Assembly: GCF_039595395.1 (NCBI RefSeq)
Contig: NZ_JBCNLP010000006.1
Span: forward strand, 1,927,001-1,991,000
Length of the DNA stretch: 64,000 nt
From: Novosphingobium sp.
GTDB lineage: Bacteria; Pseudomonadota; Alphaproteobacteria; Sphingomonadales; Sphingomonadaceae
Reading direction: 5' to 3'
This document shows, piece by piece, positions 8,240 through 16,771 of the stretch. Under the pieces are notes generated by a model. The model searched no databases. It had not been told where the DNA came from and was given only the letters and a program-made list of their open reading frames with translations. Both the position numbers and the translations under genes were made by a program. Each line of letters opens with the position of its first letter. The stretch's first letter is position 1.

Positions 8240-9532
8240 ATGAATCAAGGACAATCACACAGTCAGCCGGAGCATGACCGTCCGGATGCGAACGCAGTGT
8301 CCGAAAATGGACAGTGCGGGGACGCTGCAAGTGGCGCGACGATTCTGCTGATCGACGACAATGCCGATGTGGCGCGGGCGATGGAGATCGCCTGCCGCAT
8401 CGCCGGGCATGACATCGTGGCGGTCCCCTCGCCCGAGGAGGCGCTGTCACGGCTGGCGCTGCAGCGCTTCGATGCCATTCTGCTCGATCTCAACTTCTCG
8501 CCCGGCCAGACTGACGGGGAAGAGGGGCTGGCCCTGCTGGCGCGCATTCTGGCCACCACGCCCGATGCGCGGGTCTTGGTCATCACCGCGCATAGCGGGG
8601 TGCGCATCGCCGTGGCCGCGATGCAGGCTGGGGCCAGCGATTTCGTGATGAAACCATGGCGCAATGCCGAGCTGATCGCCAAGATCGAGGCCGCCATCGC
8701 CCGCCCGTCGCGGATCGCCGCCGCCCCGCGCCCGGCCCCCACTGGCGAGCCGGTGCATATTCTGGGCGACAGCCTCGCCATCGAACGCATGCGCGCGCTG
8801 GTGCAACGCATCGGCCCCACCGAGGCCAGCGTCGCAGTGACCGGCCCTGCCGGATCGGGGCGCTCGCTGGTGGCCGCCGCGCTGCATGCGGCTTCGGCGC
8901 GGGGGGCGATGCCATCGGTCACGGTCGATCTTGCCGATCCCGAGGCCTGGGGCAGGCTGGCCGCAACAGAGGCCACGCTGATCCTGCGCAATGCGGACCA
9001 GATCGATGCGGTGATGCAGGGCCGCCTGCTGGAGCGGCTGATGCCGGAGGCCAGGGTGATCGCCATCCTCACCCATGCCGCCGGGCTTGGCGCGCCGCTG
9101 CGCGCCCGCATCGCCACCATCGAGATTGCCGTGCCGCCGCTGGCGGAGCGCGATGGCGATGCCCTGCTGCTGGCGCGCCATTTCGCGCGGATCGCGGCGC
9201 AGCGCCATGGCGGCCCGGCGCCGCGCTTCACCTTCGGCGCCGAAGCCTTGCTGACGCGCAGGACATGGCCGGACGAGGTGCGTGGCCTGGCGCTGGCCAT
9301 CGAGCGGGCGGTGCTGCTCGCCGAGAATGGCGTGATCGAGGCGACGGCCATCACGCCCCCTGTCGTCGTCGTCGCCACCGAGCCTACAGCACGCTTCGAT
9401 CTGGCCGACAGCGAAAAGGCGATGATCGCCGCCGCACTGCGCGAGCATCATCACAATGTCACCCATGCCGCTGCGGCTTTAGGGTTGACGCGCGGCGCGC
9501 TCTATCGGCGGATGGAGCGCCATGGCCTTTAA
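8240..9532 (+). CDS. NtrC-like response regulator with degenerate AAA domain lacking GAFTGA
   Basis: The 430-residue protein has a receiver domain at about residues 34-150, with acidic pair D39/D40, phosphoacceptor D83 in ILLDLN, and K138 in VMKPW. A shortened AAA+ domain follows with Walker A GPAGSGRS (202-209). A Fis-type helix-turn-helix makes up the last 40 residues (VTHAAAALGLTRGALYRRM). The stretch between Walker A and B that normally holds the GAFTGA sigma-54 contact loop is missing, so it probably regulates sigma-70 promoters or only binds DNA. It overlaps the kinase gene by 11 bases and is divergent from the exporter operon, its likely target. Confidence 0.87.
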   Translation: MNQGQSHSQPEHDRPDANAVSENGQCGDAASGATILLIDDNADVARAMEIACRIAGHDIVAVPSPEEALSRLALQRFDAILLDLNFSPGQTDGEEGLALLARILATTPDARVLVITAHSGVRIAVAAMQAGASDFVMKPWRNAELIAKIEAAIARPSRIAAAPRPAPTGEPVHILGDSLAIERMRALVQRIGPTEASVAVTGPAGSGRSLVAAALHAASARGAMPSVTVDLADPEAWGRLAATEATLILRNADQIDAVMQGRLLERLMPEARVIAILTHAAGLGAPLRARIATIEIAVPPLAERDGDALLLARHFARIAAQRHGGPAPRFTFGAEALLTRRTWPDEVRGLALAIERAVLLAENGVIEATAITPPVVVVATEPTARFDLADSEKAMIAAALREHHHNVTHAAAALGLTRGALYRRMERHGL

Positions 9533-10679
9533 AGGCGATCCAAGCGCGCTGATGACGGGGGTCGCGCTGGCCCTGGGCGGCGCGGCAATGACCGGCGCCT
9601 GGCAACATGCCTTGTGGGCCAGTGTGGCGGGCGCGCTGCTGGTGATCGTCTGCCTGCTGGCGCGGCTCTGGATCGGGCATGCCGCGCTTTCGCCCCCTCG
9701 TGACGCGACCCTTGCCGCCGCCACTGGCGAGGAGACGATGCCGCTGCGCCTGCTGCTCGATCAACTGCCCACCCCGCTGGTCGGCATCCAGAGCGATGGC
9801 GCGCGAGCGCTGAACCGCGCAGCCCGTGCGCTGTTTGCCACGCAGGATCACATCGCGCCGGTGCCCGATCCGCTGCTATCTCCGGCCGCATCGCGTCTGG
9901 CCCATGCCGGGCGTCACTGGCGCATCGACCGGGTGGAGGCGAGCGGGACGACCGGCGCCCGCACCATCCTCGCGCTGATCGACATCGAGGCCGAGGAGCG
10001 CACCGGTGAAGCGCGCGCCGCCGCCGAAATGATCCAGGTGATGGGGCATGAGGTGCTCAATGGCCTGGCGCCCATCGCCTCACTCGCCGAAAGCGGGCTG
10101 GCTGCCTGGCAACAAAGTGAGGCGCAACGCGCGCTGCTGATGCCCGACATTCTTGCCACGCTGGCGCGGCGGGCTGAAAGCCTTCAGCGTTTCACCGAAG
10201 CCTATCGCACCCTTGCCCGCCTGCCGGAACCCACCCGCGCACCCATCGCCATGGATGATTTCATGGGCGATCTCACCCTGCTGTTCGCAGGGCGCTGGCG
10301 CAGCGGGATCACCTTGCGGGTGGAGCCGGGACCAGACGGCGCCAGCTTCATGGCCGACCGGGATCAGCTGACCCAGGCGGTTTGGGCCTTGCTGCAAAAT
10401 GCTGCTGAGGCTGCGCTGGACGGGCAGCAGACGCCTTGGGTGGGGTTCGACATCACCTGCGAAAAGGACCGGATCCTGATCCTTGTCAGCGACAGCGGCA
10501 AAGGCGTGGCCTCTGCTGAACGGGGGAAGATCTTCCATCCATTTCATACAACGAAACCCAATGGCACAGGTATCGGCCTCAGCCTCAGCCGCCATATCGC
10601 TCGTGGTCATCGCGGCGACCTCTACTTGCGAGAGACACTGCCCACGACCTTCGTGGTGGCTCTACCACAGGATGGTTGA
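9522..10679 (+). CDS. Membrane sensor histidine kinase
   Basis: This 385-residue kinase has two N-terminal hydrophobic segments (about residues 10-25 and 32-50) with almost no periplasmic loop between them, a PAS-like stretch near 75-150, the phosphoacceptor H176 in VMGHEVLNGLAPI, and an HATPase_c domain. The ATPase has an N-box (QNAAEAAL), G1 DSGKGV, F-box FHPFHTTK and G2 GTGIGLSLS. The short external part suggests it senses a membrane or cytoplasmic signal. The gene overlaps the response-regulator gene, so they form one two-component system next to the exporter. Confidence 0.9.
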   Translation: MAFKGDPSALMTGVALALGGAAMTGAWQHALWASVAGALLVIVCLLARLWIGHAALSPPRDATLAAATGEETMPLRLLLDQLPTPLVGIQSDGARALNRAARALFATQDHIAPVPDPLLSPAASRLAHAGRHWRIDRVEASGTTGARTILALIDIEAEERTGEARAAAEMIQVMGHEVLNGLAPIASLAESGLAAWQQSEAQRALLMPDILATLARRAESLQRFTEAYRTLARLPEPTRAPIAMDDFMGDLTLLFAGRWRSGITLRVEPGPDGASFMADRDQLTQAVWALLQNAAEAALDGQQTPWVGFDITCEKDRILILVSDSGKGVASAERGKIFHPFHTTKPNGTGIGLSLSRHIARGHRGDLYLRETLPTTFVVALPQDG

Positions 10680-11009
10680 AAAGACCGATGGCGCTGACAA
10701 AGCGGACGCTCACCCAGTTTAGATGCGCCCCGGTCTCCTGCCATTCGTTCATCGATATCCTGCAGAGAGCGAACGCTGCTGCTTGGAACAAACCCGCCGC
10801 CCGGAGGGGCTCCGCGTAACGGCAGGAGCCGTGCGGCGCTCGCGAAGGAGCGCAGATCGTTGAGCAATACCGGTAAAGGCCCGCCATGAGATAATCTCAT
10901 GTCAGATACGATTTATGATCTTTTGTCAGCCCGATGCTCCGCAGATATGCCTTCCTTCCTCGCTGATGGAGGAGCCTAGCCATCTCGCCAAAGACAGAGG
11001 CGTTTGACG
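10680..11009. other. Intergenic region, no convincing gene
   Basis: About 330 bases lie between the histidine kinase and the beta-lactamase relic. All frames here are short and look like shadows. The only structure I can support is the 17-bp palindrome at 10885-10901. Confidence 0.6.
10885..10901. promoter_or_regulatory. 17-bp palindrome, possible operator
   Basis: CATGAGAT-A-ATCTCATG is a perfect 8-bp inverted repeat with a one-base centre. It lies about 110 bases upstream of the relic beta-lactamase start (11010). It resembles an operator for a dimeric regulator. It does not match the TACA-type BlaI box found before blaI. Confidence 0.4.
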
Positions 11010-11282
11010 ATGAAATTCACAACACGATCCCTCGCCTTGGGCGTACCGGCGCTTTTGTGGTGGCCTGCGTTCGCCCGCTGCGATGCTGACCTGATCACGC
11101 GTATGAGCGCACGACCGGGGGACGGATCGGTCACGACATGGCCCGCGATACTGGCGTCGCGTTGCCACGGCCAAAAATGCGGATCGTCATCACGGTTTAT
11201 ACGCGCAGGGAAAGCCGGCCGGGACGCAGTTCGACAGGACCTTTCCGGCGTCGGCAGGCTCGTCGCATCCACACTGGTTTGA
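11010..11282 (+). pseudogene. Decayed class A beta-lactamase remnant
   Basis: The frame from ATG 11010 encodes a signal-peptide-like start (MKFTTRSLALGVPALLWWP) and ends in VRQDLSGVGRLVASTLV. That ending resembles the C-terminus of the next gene (KKDLFEGVARSVATELA). Between them, in another frame, is a stretch reading TTGGRIGHDMARDTGVALP then RIVITVYTR. This matches the KTG-to-beta-strand region of class A enzymes (compare DIALVWPRP and ICVYTR downstream). The remnant therefore seems to keep the two ends of a second beta-lactamase, with the catalytic middle deleted and a frameshift in the rest. This is an inference from short similarities. Confidence 0.5.
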
Positions 11283-11324
11283 GATATAAGCAAGCAGGCA
11301 ACAATAAGATGGAGCGTTCGGCTA

Positions 11325-12188
11325 ATGCAAAGGCGGCATTTCATAGCAGGCAGTGCGATAGCGCTGCTAGCATCTCGTGCATCGTCTGGCCTGCGAACGG
11401 TGCTCCCCGCCGTCGCGCTCTATGAGGCCGGCAGCGGCGGACATGCCGGTGTTTACGCCCAAAATCTGCGCACGGGTGTTCAGCTTGCATGGCGTGCGAC
11501 AGAACGGTTCGTGATGTGCAGCACCTTTAAGGCCTCGCTTGCCGGTCTTGTTCTGGCGCGGGTCGATCAAGGCCGCGATCGGCTTGACCGCGAAATTCCG
11601 TTCTCACCTACTGATGTACCCGATTGGTGGGCGCCAGTTGCCAAGGCCAAACTGGCCAGAGGCGCACTATCGGTGAGCGAGATGTGCCAGGCCATTGTCG
11701 AGCAAAGCGATAACACCTGCGCCAATCTCTTGCTGGCCAGCGTAGGTGGACCGGCCGCGTTAACCGCGTTTTGGCGGGCGATAGGTAATCGCGACACGCG
11801 GTTGGACGATACCGAGCCTTCACTGAATACCACGCCGCCAGACGGCCTGCGCAACACCACCACACCGGTCGCGATGGCCTCAATCCTGCGCCAACTTTTG
11901 CTCGGACAGGTGTTGTCGAACGATGCTCGTGGTCGGCTCCGCAACTGGATGATCGGATGCCAGACCGGTGCCGACAGATTGCGTGCAGGATTGCCCACGG
12001 ATTGGGTGATTGCCAACAAAACCGGCAATAATGGTAAGGATGCCGCAGGGGACATTGCGCTCGTTTGGCCACGCCCGGACGAACCAATCGCGATCTGCGT
12101 TTACACTCGAGGCGGCAACCCAACGCCGCTGCAGAAAAAGGATCTGTTCGAAGGCGTAGCACGGTCGGTAGCAACAGAGCTTGCATGA
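11325..12188 (+). CDS. Class A beta-lactamase
   Basis: The 287-residue precursor begins with a Tat-like signal (RRHFIAGSAIALLASRAS). All class A motifs are present: S66-T-F-K69 (Ambler 70-73), S128-D-N130, E164-xxx-N168 in the omega loop (EPSLN), and K232-T-G234. It should hydrolyse beta-lactams by an acyl-serine mechanism in the periplasm. A Cys directly precedes the catalytic Ser, as in several carbapenemases. However, there is no Cys two positions after KTG, where those enzymes have their disulfide partner, so no spectrum can be inferred. It lies upstream of blaI but has no visible BlaI box of its own. A second, decayed copy precedes it. Confidence 0.93.
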   Translation: MQRRHFIAGSAIALLASRASSGLRTVLPAVALYEAGSGGHAGVYAQNLRTGVQLAWRATERFVMCSTFKASLAGLVLARVDQGRDRLDREIPFSPTDVPDWWAPVAKAKLARGALSVSEMCQAIVEQSDNTCANLLLASVGGPAALTAFWRAIGNRDTRLDDTEPSLNTTPPDGLRNTTTPVAMASILRQLLLGQVLSNDARGRLRNWMIGCQTGADRLRAGLPTDWVIANKTGNNGKDAAGDIALVWPRPDEPIAICVYTRGGNPTPLQKKDLFEGVARSVATELA

Positions 12189-12368
12189 TGGTCTACGCCC
12201 GCGAGGCATGCTCAGCCAACCAATGGAAAATGTTCGTTTCGCCGCCAAAGCGGACTTTCTTTGGCTGAAACCGTGCCATCAGAGGCGCCCGCCCTCTCAC
12301 ATCAACAGGGATGCTCATCCAGGCTGATGCAGGGGTTTGCTCCTGCCGATCGCGGTTTCCGTCTTGTC

Positions 12369-12405
12369 GTTTACATTTGTCGATGATACATCTACAAATG
12401 TAAAC
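12369..12405. promoter_or_regulatory. BlaI/MecI-type operator upstream of blaI
   Basis: A perfect 12-bp inverted repeat, GTTTACATTTGT (12369-12380) and ACAAATGTAAAC (12394-12405), is separated by 13 bases. Each arm holds a TACA..TGTA-like core, the known BlaI/MecI recognition theme; the right arm contains a full TACAAATGTA. It ends just before the AGGAGG ribosome-binding site (12406-12411) of blaI. Autorepression of the blaI operon is strongly suggested. Confidence 0.85.
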
Positions 12406-12415
12406 AGGAGGCGTC

Positions 12416-12781
12416 ATGGAGCGCATTACCGAAAGCGAACAGCTGATTTTACGGGCGCTGTGGGATGGGCAACCCATGACCGCTGCCGAAGTCGGGGCAG
12501 CCATGGAGCGCGAACGCGGCTGGAGCCTGAGCACCGTCAAGACCTTGCTGGCACGGCTCGTCGCTAAGGATGCGGTGGTTCATGAGGCAGATGGACGTCG
12601 CTTTATCTATCGTGCTGCGCTGTCACGCGAACATTTCGCGACGCATCAGTCGCGGCAGTTGATCGACACTCTGTTCGGCGGACGCGCGGCGCCCCTCGTT
12701 GCGCATCTGGCGCGCGGCGGCGCACTCACGCCCGATGACATTGCCGAAATCGAGGCCCTGTTGAAGGCGATCAAGGCGTGA
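12416..12781 (+). CDS. blaI: BlaI/MecI/CopY-family repressor
   Basis: This 121-residue winged-helix protein matches the Penicillinase_R family: ITESEQLILRALWDGQPMTA, then the recognition helix WSLSTVKTLLARLVAKDAV and wing EADGRRFIYRAALSR. A dimerisation tail of about 45 residues follows. It should bind as a dimer to the 12369-12405 operator and repress its own operon until proteolysis by the M56 partner. The start is fixed by AGGAGG 4 bases upstream of the ATG. Its stop overlaps the GTG start of the next gene (GTGA), so the two are translationally coupled. Confidence 0.93.
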   Translation: MERITESEQLILRALWDGQPMTAAEVGAAMERERGWSLSTVKTLLARLVAKDAVVHEADGRRFIYRAALSREHFATHQSRQLIDTLFGGRAAPLVAHLARGGALTPDDIAEIEALLKAIKA

Positions 12782-13998
12782 CCGGCTGGATCGCGCAGAC
12801 ACTTCTTGCCTCAACGCTGCTGATGATCGTGGTGGCGGCACTCCGCCGCCTGCTGAGCGGCCGCGTGGGGCCCAAATTCATCTACGCCCTCTGGTTGCTG
12901 CCGGCCTTGCGCATGGCGATACCGCCACTGCCATTGCTGGACGCAGAGCCTCTCCCCGCCGGACCGGCAGCGAGGGCCGATGCATCCCTCCTCGATGCGA
13001 CAAGGCCGGATCTCGCCGCCATGCTGCTCACGGTCTGGCTGATCGGCGCGTTCCTCTGGCTCGCCTGGCAATGCGCGCGCTATTGGCATTTCCTGCGAAC
13101 GGCGCGGAGCGATCGCATCGAGACCACAATACTCGCCTCCGGCATTCCCGTTCACGGCAGCGGCGTTGTCGACGGCCCTGTCGCTGTGGGCATATGGCGG
13201 CGCGAGATACTCATTCCGCTCGATTTCGAAGCGCGTTTCGATCCGTGTGAGCAGCATTGCGCCCTTGCCCATGAAGCGATGCATCACCGGCGGCGCGACC
13301 TGCTCGCCAATCTGGCCGCGATGGTGGTGCTGGCTCTGCACTGGTTCAACCCCTTCGCCCATCGCGCGCATCTGCTGTTCCGTGGGGATCAGGAGCTGGC
13401 TTGCGACGCCGATGTGTTGCGCAAGCTGGGACAGGCGCATGCCGGCACCTATGCCCGCACGCTGCTCAAGGCGACCGCAGGCGGGGCGGCCGTGCTGTGT
13501 CGCCTCAGCGAGGTGGCGCTGCTGAAGCATCGCCTGCGCGGCCTTGCGCTCGACTTGCCGCAGCGCCGACAGGGACATATCCCGGCGCTGGTACTTGCGC
13601 TCGGCGGTGGCGCCCTTGTGCTCAGCGCGGCGACGCGCGTGATGACGCCTTCCGCAACAGCCATAATCCCCGTCGCAACCTCGCCCCAGCGCATGGCGCC
13701 GCAGTCCGCGCGAATGGTCGGCAAAAGGCTGGTACCGGCGCGTATCGCCACAGGCAGCGCACGGGTTCAGGCCGTGCCATCTCCGTCATTTGACGCGCCC
13801 GAGGCCGATCGCGCAGCCGTAACGACAGAGGCTGCGTCAGCGCTGGCCGCAGCAAGAGGGCGCCCGATCAATGACCCGGCCTATCTCGAACAGCGCGCCG
13901 CAGCGGGCCTGGCGCGGGCACAGGCCCGCTACCCTTCCCCCGAAGCTGCCGCAGCGGCGCGCGGCCGGCCGATCCTGACGCCATCCCCGCTCTCATAA
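12778..13998 (+). CDS. BlaR1/MecR1-like M56 zinc metalloprotease without penicillin-sensor domain
   Basis: This membrane protease of 406 residues starts at GTG 12778. It has hydrophobic segments near residues 5-22, 33-50 and 80-100, an HExxH site at H165-E166-A-M-H169, a probable third ligand E206 in GDQELACDAD, and another helix near 265-285. In BlaR1/MecR1 this domain cleaves the repressor. BlaR1 then carries a class D beta-lactamase-like sensor of about 250 residues. Here only about 120 low-complexity Ala/Pro/Arg residues remain, including two copies of an AAxARGRPI motif near the end. The signal must be detected otherwise, perhaps through the adjacent serine hydrolase. Confidence 0.88.
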   Translation: MTGWIAQTLLASTLLMIVVAALRRLLSGRVGPKFIYALWLLPALRMAIPPLPLLDAEPLPAGPAARADASLLDATRPDLAAMLLTVWLIGAFLWLAWQCARYWHFLRTARSDRIETTILASGIPVHGSGVVDGPVAVGIWRREILIPLDFEARFDPCEQHCALAHEAMHHRRRDLLANLAAMVVLALHWFNPFAHRAHLLFRGDQELACDADVLRKLGQAHAGTYARTLLKATAGGAAVLCRLSEVALLKHRLRGLALDLPQRRQGHIPALVLALGGGALVLSAATRVMTPSATAIIPVATSPQRMAPQSARMVGKRLVPARIATGSARVQAVPSPSFDAPEADRAAVTTEAASALAAARGRPINDPAYLEQRAAAGLARAQARYPSPEAAAAARGRPILTPSPLS

Positions 13999-14042
13999 AT
14001 CGCATTCGCTTCCTGCACCGCACAACATTGCTGGAGCTTGAT

Positions 14043-15530
14043 ATGACCCCGCACCTTTGGTTCGGCAGCCGCCATCGCTTTGTCTGCCGCATAGCCCCGC
14101 TGATCCTCGCCATCCTGCCGATGCCCGCGCCCGCGCAAAGCGTTCCGGTCGATGCTGCAACCGCCGTTGACCATTATCTTGGCGCGCAAATGTCCAGGCT
14201 GCGCATTCCGGGCCTTGCGGTGGCAGTGGTCAAAGAGGGCAGGATTGTCCTGGCGCGCAGCTACGGGATCGGCAGTGTCGAATTCGGCCTTCCGGTGAGA
14301 GACGATACGGTCTTTGCCATCAACTCGATCACCAAGGCTTTCACCGGCGTTGCGGCGATGCGTCTGGTCGACAAGGGGAAACTCGACCTCTCCGCGCCGG
14401 TTGGCCGATATCTGAAAGACTTGCCTGAGGCATGGCGCGGCGTGACCATCCGCCAGTTGCTCAGTCACCAATCCGGCCTGCCTGATGTGATGCGCGCGCC
14501 CACGGTTGAAACTGATGCCGCTGTGGCATGGACATGGGTCCAGCAACAACCGGTCCGCTTCGCGCCGGGGGATCACTTCAACTATTGCCAGACCAACTAC
14601 ACGCTTGTTCAGCGCGTGCTCAACAAGATCGAGGGGCGAGCCCTCGACGCGCCGCTTGCCGGGGAGCAACTGCAGCTCGCGGCCATGGCGCACACCTCTT
14701 ATGGCGATGCCTATGACATGATCCCGAACAAGGTGCCGACCTATCGCTGGTCGCTTCCTGGGCCTTTCGTGAACGGCTACAGCGCTGCAGCGCCCGACAC
14801 GCCGCGCCAGATGCAGGAGACATCGGAACGCTTCCTGCCATTCCGGCGCGCCTCATCGGGGCTCAACAGCACGGCGATCGACATGGCGCAGTGGCTGATC
14901 GCCCTTGAGAAGGGCTCGCTGCTCACCGCCCCGGCCCGCGAAACGATGTGGCAGCCCCTTGCCTTTACCGACGGAACGCCCGGCCAATGGGGCATGGGCT
15001 GGGAGATCCTCGCGCGCGGCAGCCATCGCGCGGTCGGCATGACCGGCGGAGGACGCGCTGCGGTGTTTTACTATCCCGAGGATCATGTCGGCGTTGTCAT
15101 CCTCACCAATCTGACAGGCGCATTTCCCGAGGATATGGTCGACAAGATCGCGTCACTCTATGCGCCCGATTTGCCGCTGACAGGCGTGCCCGCACTGCGC
15201 ATCAGACTTGAGGAAGAGGGGTACGAGCATGCGGCTGCGGCAGCAGCGGCGATCAAGGCCGGAAATCCGGGGCTGGTATGGTCCGAAGACGAGCTGAATG
15301 ACTGGGGCTATCGCCTGCTCAGCAACGGGCGGGCGCAGGATGCGGTGCCGCTGTTCGCCTTCATCGCAGCCGAATTTCCCAAAAGCGTGAATGCACACGA
15401 CAGTCTGGCTCAGGCTTATCACGTCGTCGGAGAGAGAGCGGCGTCGGCACAAGAATACCGACGTGTTCTGGAGCTGGACCCAGCCAATGCAGCGGCGAAA
15501 CGGCACCTTGCCGAACTCGTCGGCGCGTGA
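14043..15530 (+). CDS. Secreted serine hydrolase (class C beta-lactamase/PBP-like) with C-terminal TPR
   Basis: The ATG at 14043 has a GGAG site about 8 bases upstream; a start at 14028 would lack one. The 495-residue product has a signal peptide (about residues 1-32) and a beta-lactamase/transpeptidase-like domain with S95-I-T-K98 and RQLLSHQSGLPD. The other two family motifs are altered. The usual Y-x-N is Y181-C-Q183, and the usual HTGG is MTGG. About 75 residues of TPR-like helices follow (NAHDSLAQAYHVVGERAASAQEYRRVLELDP). It lies 44 bases after the M56 gene, so it is probably in the BlaI regulon. It could be an esterase, D-amino peptidase or a beta-lactam-binding sensor; the altered motifs make strong beta-lactamase activity doubtful. 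Confidence 0.85.
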   Translation: MTPHLWFGSRHRFVCRIAPLILAILPMPAPAQSVPVDAATAVDHYLGAQMSRLRIPGLAVAVVKEGRIVLARSYGIGSVEFGLPVRDDTVFAINSITKAFTGVAAMRLVDKGKLDLSAPVGRYLKDLPEAWRGVTIRQLLSHQSGLPDVMRAPTVETDAAVAWTWVQQQPVRFAPGDHFNYCQTNYTLVQRVLNKIEGRALDAPLAGEQLQLAAMAHTSYGDAYDMIPNKVPTYRWSLPGPFVNGYSAAAPDTPRQMQETSERFLPFRRASSGLNSTAIDMAQWLIALEKGSLLTAPARETMWQPLAFTDGTPGQWGMGWEILARGSHRAVGMTGGGRAAVFYYPEDHVGVVILTNLTGAFPEDMVDKIASLYAPDLPLTGVPALRIRLEEEGYEHAAAAAAAIKAGNPGLVWSEDELNDWGYRLLSNGRAQDAVPLFAFIAAEFPKSVNAHDSLAQAYHVVGERAASAQEYRRVLELDPANAAAKRHLAELVGA

Positions 15531-15766
15531 TCGATGCGCTAAGAGTGCCTACAGGATCGCAAGGCCAGCGCAGGGATGAGTAGGCAGCGCGTTCCGTCTG
15601 CCCACTCCCGCCGCCATAGCAGTCGTCTACGGCCCCGCCCGATCTCTTCAAGAGCGGCCGATCATTCACGTGGATCAGTCAGCCCTCGACGAACTGCCTC
15701 AGACTTTGTGTCCTGCCCAATCGCGCATAATGCGCGAAGAATTCGGATGAAAACAAGCCGTCCTTG

Positions 15767-16672
15767 CTAAACCGCAACCACCGTCCGAGCATAGCGCATC
15801 GGCGGCATGCCAACATGGCGTGAAAAAGCGGTGCTGAACGTGCTTGCCGAACCATAGCCGACCTGGGCGGCGACATGTTCGATAGCAAGTTCATGCGAGC
15901 GCAACAGGCGCTTGGCCAGCGCCATGCGCCACGCCAGCAGGTATTCCATCGGAGGCAGTCCGACGACGCGATGAAAGCGTGCACAAAAAGCCGAGCGCGA
16001 CATGGCCGCTTCAGCGGCAAGATCGGCAACCGTCCAGCCATGCGCAGGCCGGCCATGCATGGCGCGCAAAGCCGAAACCAGACGCTCATCCGACAGGCCG
16101 CGCGCGACACTGGGCACGGACGTGACATCAGCGCCAAACCGCAGCGCCTCGATCAGCAACACCTCGAGCAGGCGTTCCAGCACCAATTCGCGTCCCGGTC
16201 TTGTATGGCGGGTTTCATCGCCCACCAGTTGCAGCAACAGCGCAAGCCGCGGCGCCCCGCGCGCCACAATCATCGCGGGCAACAGTGACACGAGCAAAGC
16301 GGCATCGGGCGAGGAAAAGCTGCACAGCCCGACCTGCATCCGCAGATTGACCGGCTCTGACGGCGGGCCGATGCGAAATCGCCCCTCGCCGATGTCCACC
16401 GGCATCATCGCGATCCCATGCGGCGGCGCCTCAATGCTTTCCACGATGTGATCGCTGGTGGATGGCGAGAGCACGAAATCGCCCTGACGCACGATGATCG
16501 GCGGGCGGCCCGACGATACGACCCGGCACTCTCCCTCCAGGACCGCGAAAAAGACAGGCTTGCCTTCGATGTCGCGGCGAACGCGCCACCGCCCGCCATA
16601 TTCTACGAGCTTGGAATAGCTGGCCGAGGGCTGGAGCAGCGTCACGATCTCGGCAAGCGGGTCAACGGACAT
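15767..16672 (-). CDS. AraC-family regulator with N-terminal cupin
   Basis: About 301 residues are read from the chosen ATG at 16672 (MSVDPLAEIVTLL), which is the usual beginning of the AraC cupin_6 group. The frame is open to 16738 but the extra residues have no family character. The N-terminal cupin spans about residues 1-170. The C-terminal pair of helix-turn-helix motifs follows (WTVADLAAEAAMSRSAFCARF and AIEHVAAQVGYGSASTFSTAFSRHVGMPP). These regulators usually control a divergent oxidoreductase, and here an SDR gene starts 100 bases away on the other strand. Confidence 0.9.
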   Translation of the reverse strand: MSVDPLAEIVTLLQPSASYSKLVEYGGRWRVRRDIEGKPVFFAVLEGECRVVSSGRPPIIVRQGDFVLSPSTSDHIVESIEAPPHGIAMMPVDIGEGRFRIGPPSEPVNLRMQVGLCSFSSPDAALLVSLLPAMIVARGAPRLALLLQLVGDETRHTRPGRELVLERLLEVLLIEALRFGADVTSVPSVARGLSDERLVSALRAMHGRPAHGWTVADLAAEAAMSRSAFCARFHRVVGLPPMEYLLAWRMALAKRLLRSHELAIEHVAAQVGYGSASTFSTAFSRHVGMPPMRYARTVVAV

Positions 16673-16771
16673 AACAGGACTATCGCCAATGAATTCGAGA
16701 CAGCTGGCCATAACTGATCCTGCAAGCCATGGCCACATCGGGATGACCGTTCACACTCGTGGAGTAATCTC

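Noticed and set aside
10622..10900. Leftward frames of 92-100 codons after the histidine kinase
   Set aside because: They overlap the kinase end, lack ribosome sites, and show no family features.
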